DNA of 17,249 nt from Syntrophaceae bacterium UBA2210 (GTDB taxonomy: Bacteria; Desulfobacterota; Syntrophia; Syntrophales; UBA2210): the NCBI GenBank assembly GCA_002327865.1, contig DCUQ01000012.1:1-17249 (forward strand), written 5' to 3'. Below are positions 8,408-16,326 of the stretch, in pieces. Each line of letters begins with the position of its first letter. Positions within the stretch are counted from its first letter, which is position 1. The notes beneath the pieces are model-generated. The model had not been told where the DNA came from. It saw nothing but the letters and a program-made list of their open reading frames with translations, and did not search any database. Made by a program: the position numbers and the translations under genes.

Positions 8408-8455
8408 TGCGGTTTTTCCTCCGGTTCGCGGGTTACGGCCTGAAAACGGTCGGTA

Positions 8456-9604
8456 CTATCTCGCCCCCAGCAGTTTCCGTGCAATGACGATCCGCTGGAT
8501 TTCATTAGTTCCTTCGTATATCTGGCATATCTTTGCGTCACGCATATGCCGTTCGGCAGGATAATCCTTGCAGTATCCGTATCCCCCGAATATCTGGATG
8601 CCTTCGATCGCGGCCCTCATGGTCACGTCGGATGCATACATCTTCGCCATCGCCGATTCCTTTTCGAAGTTACGGCCGTTATCCTCCAGCCATGCGGCTT
8701 TCAACAGCAGCATCTCCGCCGCGTCGAGCTCGGTTGCCATATCGGCAAGCTTCCACTGGATTGCCTGGAACGATGTAATGGAATTTCCAAACTGAACTCT
8801 TTCCTTTGCATACTCCAGGGAATCTTCGAGTACGGACCTCCCTATTCCGAGTGCCTGGCAGCCGATACCGATCCTGCCGGCGTTGAGCCCTTCCATCATC
8901 TGGCGTAATCCTTCACCCGGTTTCCCGAGGAGGTTTTCTGCGGGTACCTCGGCATCTTCGAATACCAGCTCTGCAGTTCCGGATGCGAGTATGCCGATCT
9001 TGTCTTCTATCGTGCCTACGGAAAAACCCGGAGTATTCTGCAGGTCTACTATGAGATTGATGATCCCCTTATACCCTTTTGAGGGGTCCTGATTCGCTGC
9101 CAGAACACAGTACCTTGCCACGTTACCGCTGGTAATAAATTTTTTGACACCATTTACGATATACTTGTCGCCTTTCAGCTCCGCCCTGCAGCGGAGCGCC
9201 GCCGCGTCGGAACCCGCTCCCGATTCGGTAAGGGCATAACATCCCTCTACCTCGCCCCCGGCCACGGGTGCCAGGAATTTCTTCTTCTGTTCATCCGTGC
9301 CGTATGTTTTCAGGGGATGACCGTACAGGGAATTGTTAACCGAAGTAATAAGACCGCAACTGGCGCAGCCTCTCGAGATCTCGGTGAGAGCCAGGACGTA
9401 TGTCACGTTGTCCATGCCCGCTCCACCGAATTCCACCGGAACGGATACGCCCATTAGTCCCATTTTGCCGAGCTTACGGCATATCTCCTCCGGATGCCGG
9501 TGGGTACGGTCCAGTTCCGCTGCTGCCGGTTTGATCTCTTCATTGACAAACCGCGTTACCATGTCCTTTACCATCTTTTGTTCTTCTGTCGGCGCAAAGT
9601 TCAT
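8456..9604 (-). CDS. Acyl-CoA dehydrogenase, short/medium-chain butyryl-CoA dehydrogenase-like
   Basis: 382 residues, the standard soluble homotetramer length. It introduces the alpha-beta double bond into acyl-CoA using FAD and hands electrons to EtfAB. Signatures are CYALTESGAGSDA (122-134), the VNGVKKFITSGN flavin region (150-161), RVQFGNSITSFQAIQWKLADM (from 269), and GGYGYCKDYPAERHMRDAKI (340-359) followed by QIYEGTNEIQR (361-371). Glu364 is the expected catalytic base, in the position used by short- and medium-chain enzymes. An AAGGA ribosome site lies 9 nt before the ATG. It is separated from the thiolase upstream by a 337-nt gap holding a hairpin element. Substrate is inferred to be a short or medium saturated acyl-CoA; branched-chain or glutaryl-type dehydrogenases are less likely alternatives. 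Confidence 0.94.
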   Translation of the reverse strand: MNFAPTEEQKMVKDMVTRFVNEEIKPAAAELDRTHRHPEEICRKLGKMGLMGVSVPVEFGGAGMDNVTYVLALTEISRGCASCGLITSVNNSLYGHPLKTYGTDEQKKKFLAPVAGGEVEGCYALTESGAGSDAAALRCRAELKGDKYIVNGVKKFITSGNVARYCVLAANQDPSKGYKGIINLIVDLQNTPGFSVGTIEDKIGILASGTAELVFEDAEVPAENLLGKPGEGLRQMMEGLNAGRIGIGCQALGIGRSVLEDSLEYAKERVQFGNSITSFQAIQWKLADMATELDAAEMLLLKAAWLEDNGRNFEKESAMAKMYASDVTMRAAIEGIQIFGGYGYCKDYPAERHMRDAKICQIYEGTNEIQRIVIARKLLGAR

Positions 9605-9941
9605 GCGAAGTGTCCTTTCAGCCTGATTTGAGTTTTCCGAATCAATTTATCGTCTGGTACATTCATAAAATTTTCTGCCCGATCTTCTCCAGGGTAAACC
9701 GGCATTCACATGCTTTTCCGGAAGCGGGCAGGGACTTCGGCAACAATATGTGTCAACGCCGTTGTTCCACCCGCCCCGGCTTTCGCCGGGGTTACGGGTC
9801 TGGATACCCCTGTATCAAGCACGGGGCAGGCCCCGTATCGAGTACGGGGCAGGCTTGTCTGGGGCCGGCATGACATTTGATATGTTTAATTGCCGTAGTA
9901 ATAAAGATCGCAGAGCTTTCGCTCTTCTCTCCGGTTACCTT
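9605..9941. other. 337-nt intergenic gap: hairpin repeat plus unassigned leader
   Basis: The gap between the thiolase and acyl-CoA dehydrogenase genes (both on the minus strand) holds a hairpin-rich element at about 9770-9883, described separately. A small AGAGC/GCTCT hairpin with a 4-nt loop lies at 9912-9925. In the remaining 165 nt before the dehydrogenase start I see no convincing promoter. A TTGACA on the minus strand (9756-9751) has no matching -10. Confidence 0.6.
9770..9883. repeat. REP-like element of three hairpins
   Basis: Three consecutive perfect hairpins occur within 80 nt: CCCCGGC/GCCGGGG with loop TTTC (9774-9791), GATAC/GTATC with loop CCCT (9803-9816), and GCCCCGTA/TACGGGGC with a 5-nt loop (9830-9850). 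The word ACGGGGCAGG is repeated at 9821-9830 and 9844-9853, which also allows alternative pairing. The element ends in GGGGCCGGCATGAC. It is much more GC-rich than its flanks and looks like a dispersed intergenic repeat. Confidence 0.8.
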
Positions 9942-11237
9942 CTATATCCTTTCAAGAACTATTGCCATTCCCTGACCTCCGCCTACGCACAGTGTGGCGA
10001 GGCCGAGATCGAGGTCCTTTTTTTTCATCTGCATGGCGAGGCTGTACGTGATCCTAGCTCCGGTACATCCGATCGGGTGGCCTATGGAAATTCCGCTGCC
10101 GTTAAGGTTGCATTTGTCGAGACTGATATCCAGCTCGCGCATGCAGGCGATCGCCTGACAAGCGAAGGCTTCGTTCAGTTCGATGAAATCGAAATCCTGT
10201 ATCTTCAGCCCCAGTTTCCCCATGATCTTTCTTGTCGCCGGAATAACCCCCAAGCCCATATAGGCGGTATCCACACCGCCGGACGCGTATCCTTTTATTT
10301 TCGCCAGCGGGTCCATTCCCAACTCCTTCGCCCTGTCCGAGCTCATCAGAATCACGGCCGCGGCCGCCTCGTTGACACCGGAGGAGTTGCCGGCGGTTAC
10401 CGTTCCCTTACCGTCCGTCCTGAACATGGGGGGGAGATTCGCCATTTTTTCCAGTGTCGTATTCCTCGGGCGTTCGTCTACTTCAAAGACCGTACTGTCA
10501 CCATTTCGCTGCGGTATGACGACGGGGACGATCTCATCCTTGAATTCTCCCCGGGCAATGGCGGCCATCGCTCTCTGGTGGCTGAGGAGTCCCAGTTCGT
10601 CCTGCTCTTCGCGGGTTATTCCGTAGTCGGCGGCGATATTTTCGGCGGTAACTCCCATGTGGTATTTGTTGAACATCTCGTAGAGCCCGTCGTACACCAT
10701 GGTGTCTATGATCTGACCGAACGGCATGTCCATCCGGTAACCCCACCTGGCTTTCGGCAGGGCGTAGGGGGCATTGCTCATGGATTCCATGCCGCCGGCA
10801 ACAATTATCTCGGCGTCACCCGCCTTGATAGCCTGGGCGCCGAGAGCTATCGCCTTCATTCCCGATGCGCAAACCTTGTTGACCGTTATTGCCGTGGTTT
10901 CTTCGGGCAGCCCTGCATACATTGATGCCTGGCGTCCCGGATTCTGTCCCTGGGCGGCCTGGATAACATTTCCCATGATGCACTCGTCGAAATACACTGG
11001 AGTCAGGGAGTTATCATAATCGTAATACTTTTCGTTAGTTTCCGTTTTGTCAAATTTTCCAAACATATCAACGCGGCATGCTTTGATAAAATCGGTAATG
11101 GACGGTCTTAAACCGGCTCGCTTGATAGCTTCCCTGATAACAAGCGCGCCGAGATCGGCGCACTTTACATCGCGGAGAGAACCTCCGAAGACTCCAACTG
11201 CGGTTCTTGCTCCATCTACAATAACCACATCCTTCAT
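9942..11237 (-). CDS. Thiolase / acetyl-CoA C-acetyltransferase with N-terminal-domain insertion
   Basis: 431 residues against the usual 390-395. Catalyses thiolytic cleavage of 3-ketoacyl-CoA, the last step of beta-oxidation, or the reverse condensation. Active-site features are present: nucleophile Cys123 in VNKVCASGMKA, Asn355 in NEAF, His387 in GISIGHPIGCTGAR, and Cys417 in LCVGGGQG. The extra length lies before the nucleophile, in residues about 46-84, between the AGLRP helix end and ECIMGNVIQA. The start is supported by a GGAGC ribosome site 6 nt before the ATG. It follows the acyl-CoA-synthetase-like gene after 39 nt on the same strand, so they share a transcript. Biosynthetic versus degradative direction cannot be fixed, but the surrounding genes favour degradation. 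Confidence 0.93.
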   Translation of the reverse strand: MKDVVIVDGARTAVGVFGGSLRDVKCADLGALVIREAIKRAGLRPSITDFIKACRVDMFGKFDKTETNEKYYDYDNSLTPVYFDECIMGNVIQAAQGQNPGRQASMYAGLPEETTAITVNKVCASGMKAIALGAQAIKAGDAEIIVAGGMESMSNAPYALPKARWGYRMDMPFGQIIDTMVYDGLYEMFNKYHMGVTAENIAADYGITREEQDELGLLSHQRAMAAIARGEFKDEIVPVVIPQRNGDSTVFEVDERPRNTTLEKMANLPPMFRTDGKGTVTAGNSSGVNEAAAAVILMSSDRAKELGMDPLAKIKGYASGGVDTAYMGLGVIPATRKIMGKLGLKIQDFDFIELNEAFACQAIACMRELDISLDKCNLNGSGISIGHPIGCTGARITYSLAMQMKKKDLDLGLATLCVGGGQGMAIVLERI

Positions 11238-11276
11238 CGCATCGCTCCTTTGTTTGTTTATTTGTACGGAACTGTC

Positions 11277-12737
11277 TCAGTCAAATGCTTCTGTGAAATT
11301 CACCTCCCGGGGGGATTTGTAAGAAGAGAGATATTTCCTGCAGTGTTTCATTATATCTTTCTCGTCGACGGAGGACCCTTTTTCTTTTATGATAAGAGCA
11401 CTTACGATTTCACCTCTTATGAAATCTTCTTTACCCGTCACCCGCGCATCACGTACCTCCGGATGCATCCGGAGGACATTTTCAACTTCTATGGGATATA
11501 CGTTGAAACCGCTGGTAATGATCATCCGCTTCTTGCGTCCTTCCAGAAAAATATGTCCCTTACTGTCGATCCTCGCCAGATCCCCGGTATGGAGCCATCC
11601 GTTCTTTATCACCTCCTTTGTCGCCTGCTCGTTTTTGTAATATCCTTTCATGACATTGAGCCCTTTGATCGCGAGTTCTCCGGTATCTCCCGAGGGCAGT
11701 TCGGCGCCGTTTTCATCAAATATTTTTGCTTCGACCCCCTTTATCGGCGGACCTATGGAACCCGGTTCCTGCTCTTCGGTTATCCTGCTTACCGAACATA
11801 CCGGGGATGCCTCGGTGAGGCCGTAACCCTGGATAAGGGTGACCCCGAACTTGTCTTCGAACATCGGTATGTACTCCGGCGGCATCGTCGATCCGCCGGT
11901 GATGCAGAATCTCAGGGAGCTCACGTCGTAATCGTCCGCTCCTCCGAGCAGAAGCATTCCCAGAAATACCCGTGGAACCGCCGCGATATATGTCACTTTC
12001 TTTTCCTCTATCGCTCTGAAGATGCTTTCAAGCTTGAATTGATCGACCAGGACGACGCTGGCGCCTGTATTTATTATAATCAGCATGTTGACCACGGCCC
12101 CGAAGGAGTGGAAGAGGGGGATAATACAGAGTCCCCGGTCATGCTCCGTTCCGTCGCAGATATCACGGAGCAGGGGAGTCTGTGTGGACAGGTTGCGGTG
12201 GGTAAGTACCGCGCCCAGCGGTTTCCCCGTAAGGCCCGAAGTATAGATCATCACCGCGGGATCATCTCCGGTGATCTCAGGCATTTCAAGTTCGAAGGAA
12301 TTATTTTCCATGGATCCGTTTATTGAAATATTGCCGTGGGGGTCATCGGTCGTTATCATATGCCTGCACTGCGGCACCTCTTCGCGTATCTCTTCGAACC
12401 GCTTCGCCGACGATGGGATCGTGATAAATGCCCTGGCATCGGAGTTGTTGAGAAGATATAGAAGCTCATGGGAAGTTGAAAGGGCGTTGATGGTTACCGC
12501 GACCGCCCCCAGTTTCAGTATGGCGAAATAGGATATTATGAATTCCGGTATATTGGGGAGCATGATCGCCACTTTGTCCCCTTTTACGATACCCAGATCC
12601 CGCAGGCTGTTCCCGAAGGCGTTAACCGCTCTGTTCAACTCCACATAGGAAATGTCCTTTTCTTTGTATATCAGCGAGGTTCTGTCCGGGTACCTGTTGC
12701 AGGTGTACTCCAGCATTTCTCCCAGATTCTGTTCCAT
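11277..12737 (-). CDS. Acyl-CoA-synthetase-like (ANL family) protein lacking catalytic lysines
   Basis: 486 residues from the ATG at 12737, chosen because GGAGGT lies 7 nt upstream; a longer frame reaching 12785 starts without a ribosome site. The fold is that of AMP-forming CoA ligases: P-loop region YTSGLTGKPLGA (165-176), QGYGLTEASP (303-312), HTGD (383-386), and RKKRMIITSGFNVYP (401-415). Two departures stand out. The usual P-loop Lys is Leu174 (GKPLG instead of GKPKG), and Thr is Leu169. The protein also stops at EAFD (483-486), just where family members continue into the P-K-x-x-x-G-K motif with the catalytic lysine. Bases after the stop do not recover that motif in another frame. It may not adenylate substrate normally; it could be a degenerate enzyme, a partial-reaction enzyme, or a binding protein. 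It is the first gene of the thiolase unit. Confidence 0.85.
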   Translation of the reverse strand: MEQNLGEMLEYTCNRYPDRTSLIYKEKDISYVELNRAVNAFGNSLRDLGIVKGDKVAIMLPNIPEFIISYFAILKLGAVAVTINALSTSHELLYLLNNSDARAFITIPSSAKRFEEIREEVPQCRHMITTDDPHGNISINGSMENNSFELEMPEITGDDPAVMIYTSGLTGKPLGAVLTHRNLSTQTPLLRDICDGTEHDRGLCIIPLFHSFGAVVNMLIIINTGASVVLVDQFKLESIFRAIEEKKVTYIAAVPRVFLGMLLLGGADDYDVSSLRFCITGGSTMPPEYIPMFEDKFGVTLIQGYGLTEASPVCSVSRITEEQEPGSIGPPIKGVEAKIFDENGAELPSGDTGELAIKGLNVMKGYYKNEQATKEVIKNGWLHTGDLARIDSKGHIFLEGRKKRMIITSGFNVYPIEVENVLRMHPEVRDARVTGKEDFIRGEIVSALIIKEKGSSVDEKDIMKHCRKYLSSYKSPREVNFTEAFD

Positions 12738-12860
12738 GGATAACACCTCCGTTTCTATGATTAGGAACAATTTTTCGACTATCATAACAGACAGTTTACT
12801 TCAACTGAATTAAAGAAAGTGACAATATTTCATCGGTTACAAATTGACGGACTGATTATC

Positions 12861-12888
12861 TTGACAATTTAGTGCGGTATAAGATAAG
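12861..12888 (+). promoter_or_regulatory. Candidate promoter of folD
   Basis: A perfect -35 TTGACA (12861-12866) is followed after 16 nt by GATAAG (12883-12888), which matches four of six -10 positions. The start codon of folD is 58 nt further on. TGTCAA at 12889-12894 is the inverse of the -35 box, so the pair could bracket the promoter as an operator. The gap 12738-12946 is divergent, and the promoter for the minus-strand unit must also lie here, but I cannot place it with confidence. Confidence 0.5.
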
Positions 12889-12946
12889 TGTCAAACTCCG
12901 ATTTGAGAATCGAAACGCCGCAGAGAAAACCTATGGGTGAAGAAAT

Positions 12947-13798
12947 ATGCCGACAATAATCGATGGCAAAAAAATAGCACAGGATGTCAGGAACGAAATC
13001 AGGGAAGAAACCCTGCGCTTGAAAGCGGAGAAAGAGATTGTGCCCGGACTCGCCGTTATTCTTGTGGGTGATGATCCGGCATCACAGATTTATGTCCGGG
13101 GGAAAAAGAACGCGTGTGGGGAAGTGGGATTCCTGTCAAAAGAATTCAGACTTCCCGCCGATGCGAGCGAGGCGGAGCTGCTCTCTATCATTGAAGGGTT
13201 GAATCGCGATGACGAGATCCACGGTTTTCTGGTACAGCTCCCGGTTCCGAAACATATAAAGACGGATGCCCTTATCGAGGCGATCGATCCCCGTAAGGAT
13301 GTCGACGGATTCCATCCTTATAACGTCGGCAAGCTTTTTTCCGGGAATCCATACCACAAGGCATGCACACCGGCCGGTATTATCGAGCTTCTGGACAGGT
13401 ATGGTATAGCGATAGAGGGTAAAGAGGCGGTCATCGTGGGAAGAAGCAATATAGTGGGAAAACCGCTCATAATGATGCTCCTCGAACGACATGCGACGGT
13501 TACGGTTTGTCATACAAGGACAAAAGATCTTCCCGGGGTTACGAGAAGGGCGGACATCCTCGTGGCTGCGGCAGGGAAGCCCGGGATGATAAGCGGCGAT
13601 ATGATAAAAAAAGGCGCCGTGGTGATCGATGTGGGAATCAACCGTCTCGATACGGGTAAGCTGGTGGGAGATGTAGCTTTTGACGATGCATGTGAAAGGG
13701 CTTCGTACATTACCCCTGTGCCTGGAGGGGTGGGGCCTATGACGATCGCAATGCTGCTCAGAAACACATTGAACTCTTCATACGCTCACAGCAAATAA
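12947..13798 (+). CDS. folD: Bifunctional methylenetetrahydrofolate dehydrogenase / cyclohydrolase
   Basis: 283 residues, the normal FolD length. It oxidises 5,10-methylene-THF to methenyl-THF and hydrolyses this to 10-formyl-THF, supplying one-carbon units; in acetogens and many anaerobes it also serves the methyl branch of the Wood-Ljungdahl pathway. Visible features are the Tyr49-xxx-Lys53 catalytic pair in [20 protein letters not shown] (93-103), [11 protein letters not shown] (118-128), the dinucleotide-binding loop GRSNIVGKP (165-173), and the signature PGGVGPMT (259-266). The ribosome site is weak (GGTGAAG), and an out-of-frame ATG lies at 12933. The gene is divergent from the ligase-like gene and appears to be transcribed from its own promoter. 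No other folate genes are adjacent. Confidence 0.97.
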   Translation: MPTIIDGKKIAQDVRNEIREETLRLKAEKEIVPGLAVILVGDDPASQIYVRGKKNACGEVGFLSKEFRLPADASEAELLSIIEGLNRDDEIHGFLVQLPVPKHIKTDALIEAIDPRKDVDGFHPYNVGKLFSGNPYHKACTPAGIIELLDRYGIAIEGKEAVIVGRSNIVGKPLIMMLLERHATVTVCHTRTKDLPGVTRRADILVAAAGKPGMISGDMIKKGAVVIDVGINRLDTGKLVGDVAFDDACERASYITPVPGGVGPMTIAMLLRNTLNSSYAHSK

Positions 13799-13929
13799 CG
13801 AATGTCAGTTCAGGAATTAATTCCGCAACCTTTTCTCTCTTAAATTTCTGTTTATGAAGTTCTTACGGAAACAGTAAAAGAATTAAATATGATCATAAAA
13901 ACACGAAAAATTACGAGATCGGATCTTGT

Positions 13930-13976
13930 TTCCGCGATTTTGTATTTTCAATACGGAATAGATTAATCTCGCGGAA
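13930..13976 (+). promoter_or_regulatory. Inverted repeat in the leader of the Na/Pi cotransporter
   Basis: Perfect 8-bp arms TTCCGCGA (13930-13937) and TCGCGGAA (13969-13976) are 31 nt apart and enclose a small hairpin, GTATT-TTC-AATAC (13942-13954). The outer right arm ends 26 nt before the start codon of the transporter gene. It could be an operator or a leader RNA structure. I see no Pho-box-like direct repeats. Confidence 0.35.
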
Positions 13977-14002
13977 TTGCGGCTTGTCAGGGTTGGGAAC
14001 AT

Positions 14003-15610
14003 ATGGATTTTAAAGTTATTTCGGGAATGATCGGCGGCCTGGGATTGTTTATATTCGGGATGTATCTCCTGAGTGATTCCCTGAAGAAATTATCACAGGG
14101 CCTGTTGAAGGCGATGCTCGAGAAGATAACTGCAGGCAGGTTAAGGGCCGCGTTTATGGGTGCCCTTGTGACTGCCGTGATACAGAGCTCGAGCGCGACC
14201 TCGGTCATAATCATAGGATTTCTCAATGCGGGGTTTATTCCCCTGGCGGGGGGGCTCGCGATAATGATCGGGGCCAATGTGGGCACCACGGTTACGGCGC
14301 AGCTCATCGCCTTCAAGTTTACAACGGTGGCGCCCCTGTTTCTGTTTGCCGGAACCGCAATTTTTCTTTTCGCAAAGAAGGATAAAAACAAGAACAAGGG
14401 ATTGGCCCTCCTGAGTTTCGGCCTGTTGTTCATGGGACTCGGACTGATGAGTTCCGCGGTCAAACCCCTGGCCGATGACGCCGCGATAAGAGAGATATTC
14501 ATACGGTTCGGTACCAGTCCGTTCCTGGGGATATTGACGGGGTTGACAGTAACGGCTATCCTGCAGAGCAGCAGCACCACTACCGGAATGATTATAGCAT
14601 TCGCGGCCGCAGGGTTGCTGGATCTTCCGGGATCCGTTTATCTCGTTTTCGGTGTCAATATCGGTACGTGCGTTACCGCGGGGCTCGCCAGTATCGGCGG
14701 CAATCTGTCCAGCAAGCGACTCGCCCTCGGGCACTCGCTGTTTAATATAATAGGGACTCTGATCATGCTGCCCTTTATCCCGCTTTACCTGCATTATATC
14801 CCCATGACCTCCGGTGATCTGGCAAGACAGATCGCGAATACCCACACGGCCTTCAATCTGATCAATGCGTTGTTGTTCATTCCGTTCATTCCCTTTTTCG
14901 TTCGTTTTCTGGATAAAGTGATACCCGGAAGGGACTACGAGAAGAGGGAAATGAAACACCTCGACAAAAACCTGCTGATAACACCCAAGCTTGCCATCGA
15001 AGCTGCTATCAAGGAAATGGTCTCGATGCTGAATCTCTGCCGCGAAATGTTTGAAAAAGCCGAACAGTGTATCAGTGCGTACAATCACAAAATCAGAAAC
15101 GAGATTACCATCGATGAAGATTCCGTCGACGAGATGCAGAAGAACATTACCGAGTATCTGGTTCAGATTACCAAGGGGGATCTGTCCGACCGGGAGAGAA
15201 ATTTGATTCCCGCGTTGCTCCACAGCGTAAACGATCTCGAAAGGGTAGGGGATTATTGTGAGAGCATCGTTAAATTTTCCCAGAGAGGCTATGAGCATAA
15301 CCTGAATTTTTCCCAGCATGCGAACTCAGAACTCAAGAAGCTTTTTGAAAAGTCCCGCGCGTTGATGTCCCAGACAAAAAAGGCCATCGAAAGCGATGAT
15401 CACACCGCCGCCGCCATCACCCTGAATATCAATAGAGAGGTTCATGCTCTGGTGAAACAGTACCGGACAAATCATGTAGAACGGCTCGGGAAAGGTGAAT
15501 GTATCAGTGACGCCGGTCTCGTCTATTCCGATGTCCTCACGGCTATCGACAGAATGAACGATCATCTGTGTAATATAACAAAAGGTATATTGCATATAGG
15601 AAAACGGTAA
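14003..15610 (+). CDS. Na/Pi cotransporter family protein with PhoU-like C-terminus
   Basis: 535 residues. The N-terminal half (about 1-305) is a membrane domain of two inverted NptA/PNaS repeats, each with the family hallmark: VIQSSSATS (59-67) with IGANVGTT (89-96), and ILQSSSTTT (186-194) with GVNIGTC (217-223). These QSSS loops line the phosphate/sodium path in the SLC34-like family. The C-terminal part (about 325-530) is soluble, helical and PhoU-like, the usual layout of bacterial members. It would import phosphate with sodium; the PhoU-like tail is thought to regulate, but this is inferred. The ATG at 14003 has only a weak ribosome site (CAGGG about 10 nt upstream), yet the protein begins exactly where the family does. 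The metallo-hydrolase gene follows after 65 nt and may be co-transcribed. Confidence 0.92.
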   Translation: MDFKVISGMIGGLGLFIFGMYLLSDSLKKLSQGLLKAMLEKITAGRLRAAFMGALVTAVIQSSSATSVIIIGFLNAGFIPLAGGLAIMIGANVGTTVTAQLIAFKFTTVAPLFLFAGTAIFLFAKKDKNKNKGLALLSFGLLFMGLGLMSSAVKPLADDAAIREIFIRFGTSPFLGILTGLTVTAILQSSSTTTGMIIAFAAAGLLDLPGSVYLVFGVNIGTCVTAGLASIGGNLSSKRLALGHSLFNIIGTLIMLPFIPLYLHYIPMTSGDLARQIANTHTAFNLINALLFIPFIPFFVRFLDKVIPGRDYEKREMKHLDKNLLITPKLAIEAAIKEMVSMLNLCREMFEKAEQCISAYNHKIRNEITIDEDSVDEMQKNITEYLVQITKGDLSDRERNLIPALLHSVNDLERVGDYCESIVKFSQRGYEHNLNFSQHANSELKKLFEKSRALMSQTKKAIESDDHTAAAITLNINREVHALVKQYRTNHVERLGKGECISDAGLVYSDVLTAIDRMNDHLCNITKGILHIGKR

Positions 15611-15675
15611 TTACGAGGATTCGCGTTTCGATAGTGTATGGATCTTTCAACCCGGGATTTATAAGGAGGTTTGCC

Positions 15676-16281
15676 ATGTTGGAAAATATATTCTGGCTCG
15701 GACATTCAAGTATCAGGATAGATGGTGAGAAGATAATTTATATCGATCCCTGGAAACTCAAAGACCCTCAAAAAGCGGATCTTGTTCTGATCAGTCACTC
15801 TCATTACGATCACTTCTCTCCCGGGGATGTCGAAAAGATACGGAAAGACGATACCGTTATCATTACTACGCAGGATTGTGCCGCCGAACTTACGGGAGAT
15901 GTAAGGGTAGCGGAGCCGGGTGATGTGATTCGGGCAGGTGGTATAGAGGTCGAAGCGGTACGTTCCTACAACATCGGCAAGGCTTTTCACCCGAAGAAAA
16001 ATAACTGGCTGGGGTTTGTGGTAACGGTGATGGGGAAACGGATATACTATTGCGGAGACACGGATCTCATACCGGAGATGGAAGACATACACGCCGATAT
16101 CGTTATAATTCCCGTCGGAGGAACCTACACGATGAATGCCGAAGAAGCCGCCCGGGCAGTCAATATGATAAAACCCGGAGCGGCGATTCCCATTCATTAT
16201 GGTGATATCGTAGGTTCGAAAGAGGATGCCGAGAAATTTGAAAACCTTTGCGAGGTGCCGGTTCATATAAAACGGGCGTAA
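15676..16281 (+). CDS. MBL-fold metal-dependent hydrolase (UlaG-like)
   Basis: 201 residues from the ATG at 15676, chosen because AAGGAGG (15663-15669) lies 6 nt before it; a frame extended to 15634 adds 14 residues without a ribosome site. The metallo-beta-lactamase metal site is visible: HSHYDH (41-46), Asp128 in YYCGDTD, and His174 in IPIHYG. The short form, with WLGHSSIRI at the start and VGGTYTMNAEEA (147-158), places it with UlaG-like hydrolases; the family acts on phosphodiesters, lactones and other substrates, so the substrate is open. It is cytoplasmic with no signal peptide. It lies between the phosphate transporter and groESL, and no functional link to either is obvious. Confidence 0.88.
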   Translation: MLENIFWLGHSSIRIDGEKIIYIDPWKLKDPQKADLVLISHSHYDHFSPGDVEKIRKDDTVIITTQDCAAELTGDVRVAEPGDVIRAGGIEVEAVRSYNIGKAFHPKKNNWLGFVVTVMGKRIYYCGDTDLIPEMEDIHADIVIIPVGGTYTMNAEEAARAVNMIKPGAAIPIHYGDIVGSKEDAEKFENLCEVPVHIKRA

Positions 16282-16296
16282 TTTTATCCGCTGTAC

Positions 16297-16326
16297 TTGA
16301 CAGCGTTGGATTGATGTTTATTTTAT
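16297..16326 (+). promoter_or_regulatory. Candidate groESL promoter
   Basis: A perfect -35 TTGACA (16297-16302) is followed after 18 nt by TTTTAT (16321-16326), a four-of-six -10. The -35 lies inside a small hairpin GCTGT-ACTTG-ACAGC (16290-16304). No CIRCE sequence (TTAGCACTC with its inverse) is present between here and groES. Confidence 0.5.

Noticed and set aside
9912..9925. AGAGC-GAAA-GCTCT hairpin as a thiolase terminator (minus strand)
   Set aside because: Only 5 bp with no following T run in the minus direction; too weak to call, though it may add to the hairpin element beside it.
9750..10925. A 391-codon open frame on the plus strand
   Set aside because: It lies mostly antisense to the thiolase, whose motifs and active-site residues are clear on the minus strand. 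The translated sequence shows no recognisable family, and the first part runs through the hairpin repeat.
11240..11300. Frameshift as the cause of the short C-terminus of the ligase-like protein
   Set aside because: I read the other frames after the stop; none gives the expected P-K-x-x-x-G-K motif, and a proper ribosome site for the thiolase follows at once.
11250..12326. A 358-codon open frame on the plus strand
   Set aside because: Antisense to the acyl-CoA-synthetase-like gene, with unstructured composition and no ribosome site; it is explained by codon bias of the real gene.
13813..13824. Palindrome GGAATTAATTCC after folD
   Set aside because: Perfect 12-bp palindrome, but without a loop it does not form a terminator, and nothing around it suggests an operator.
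14141..15319. A 392-codon open frame on the minus strand
   Set aside because: Antisense to the Na/Pi cotransporter, which has full family motifs. The translation is rich in Gln, Gly and Arg, as expected from a shadow of hydrophobic codons.
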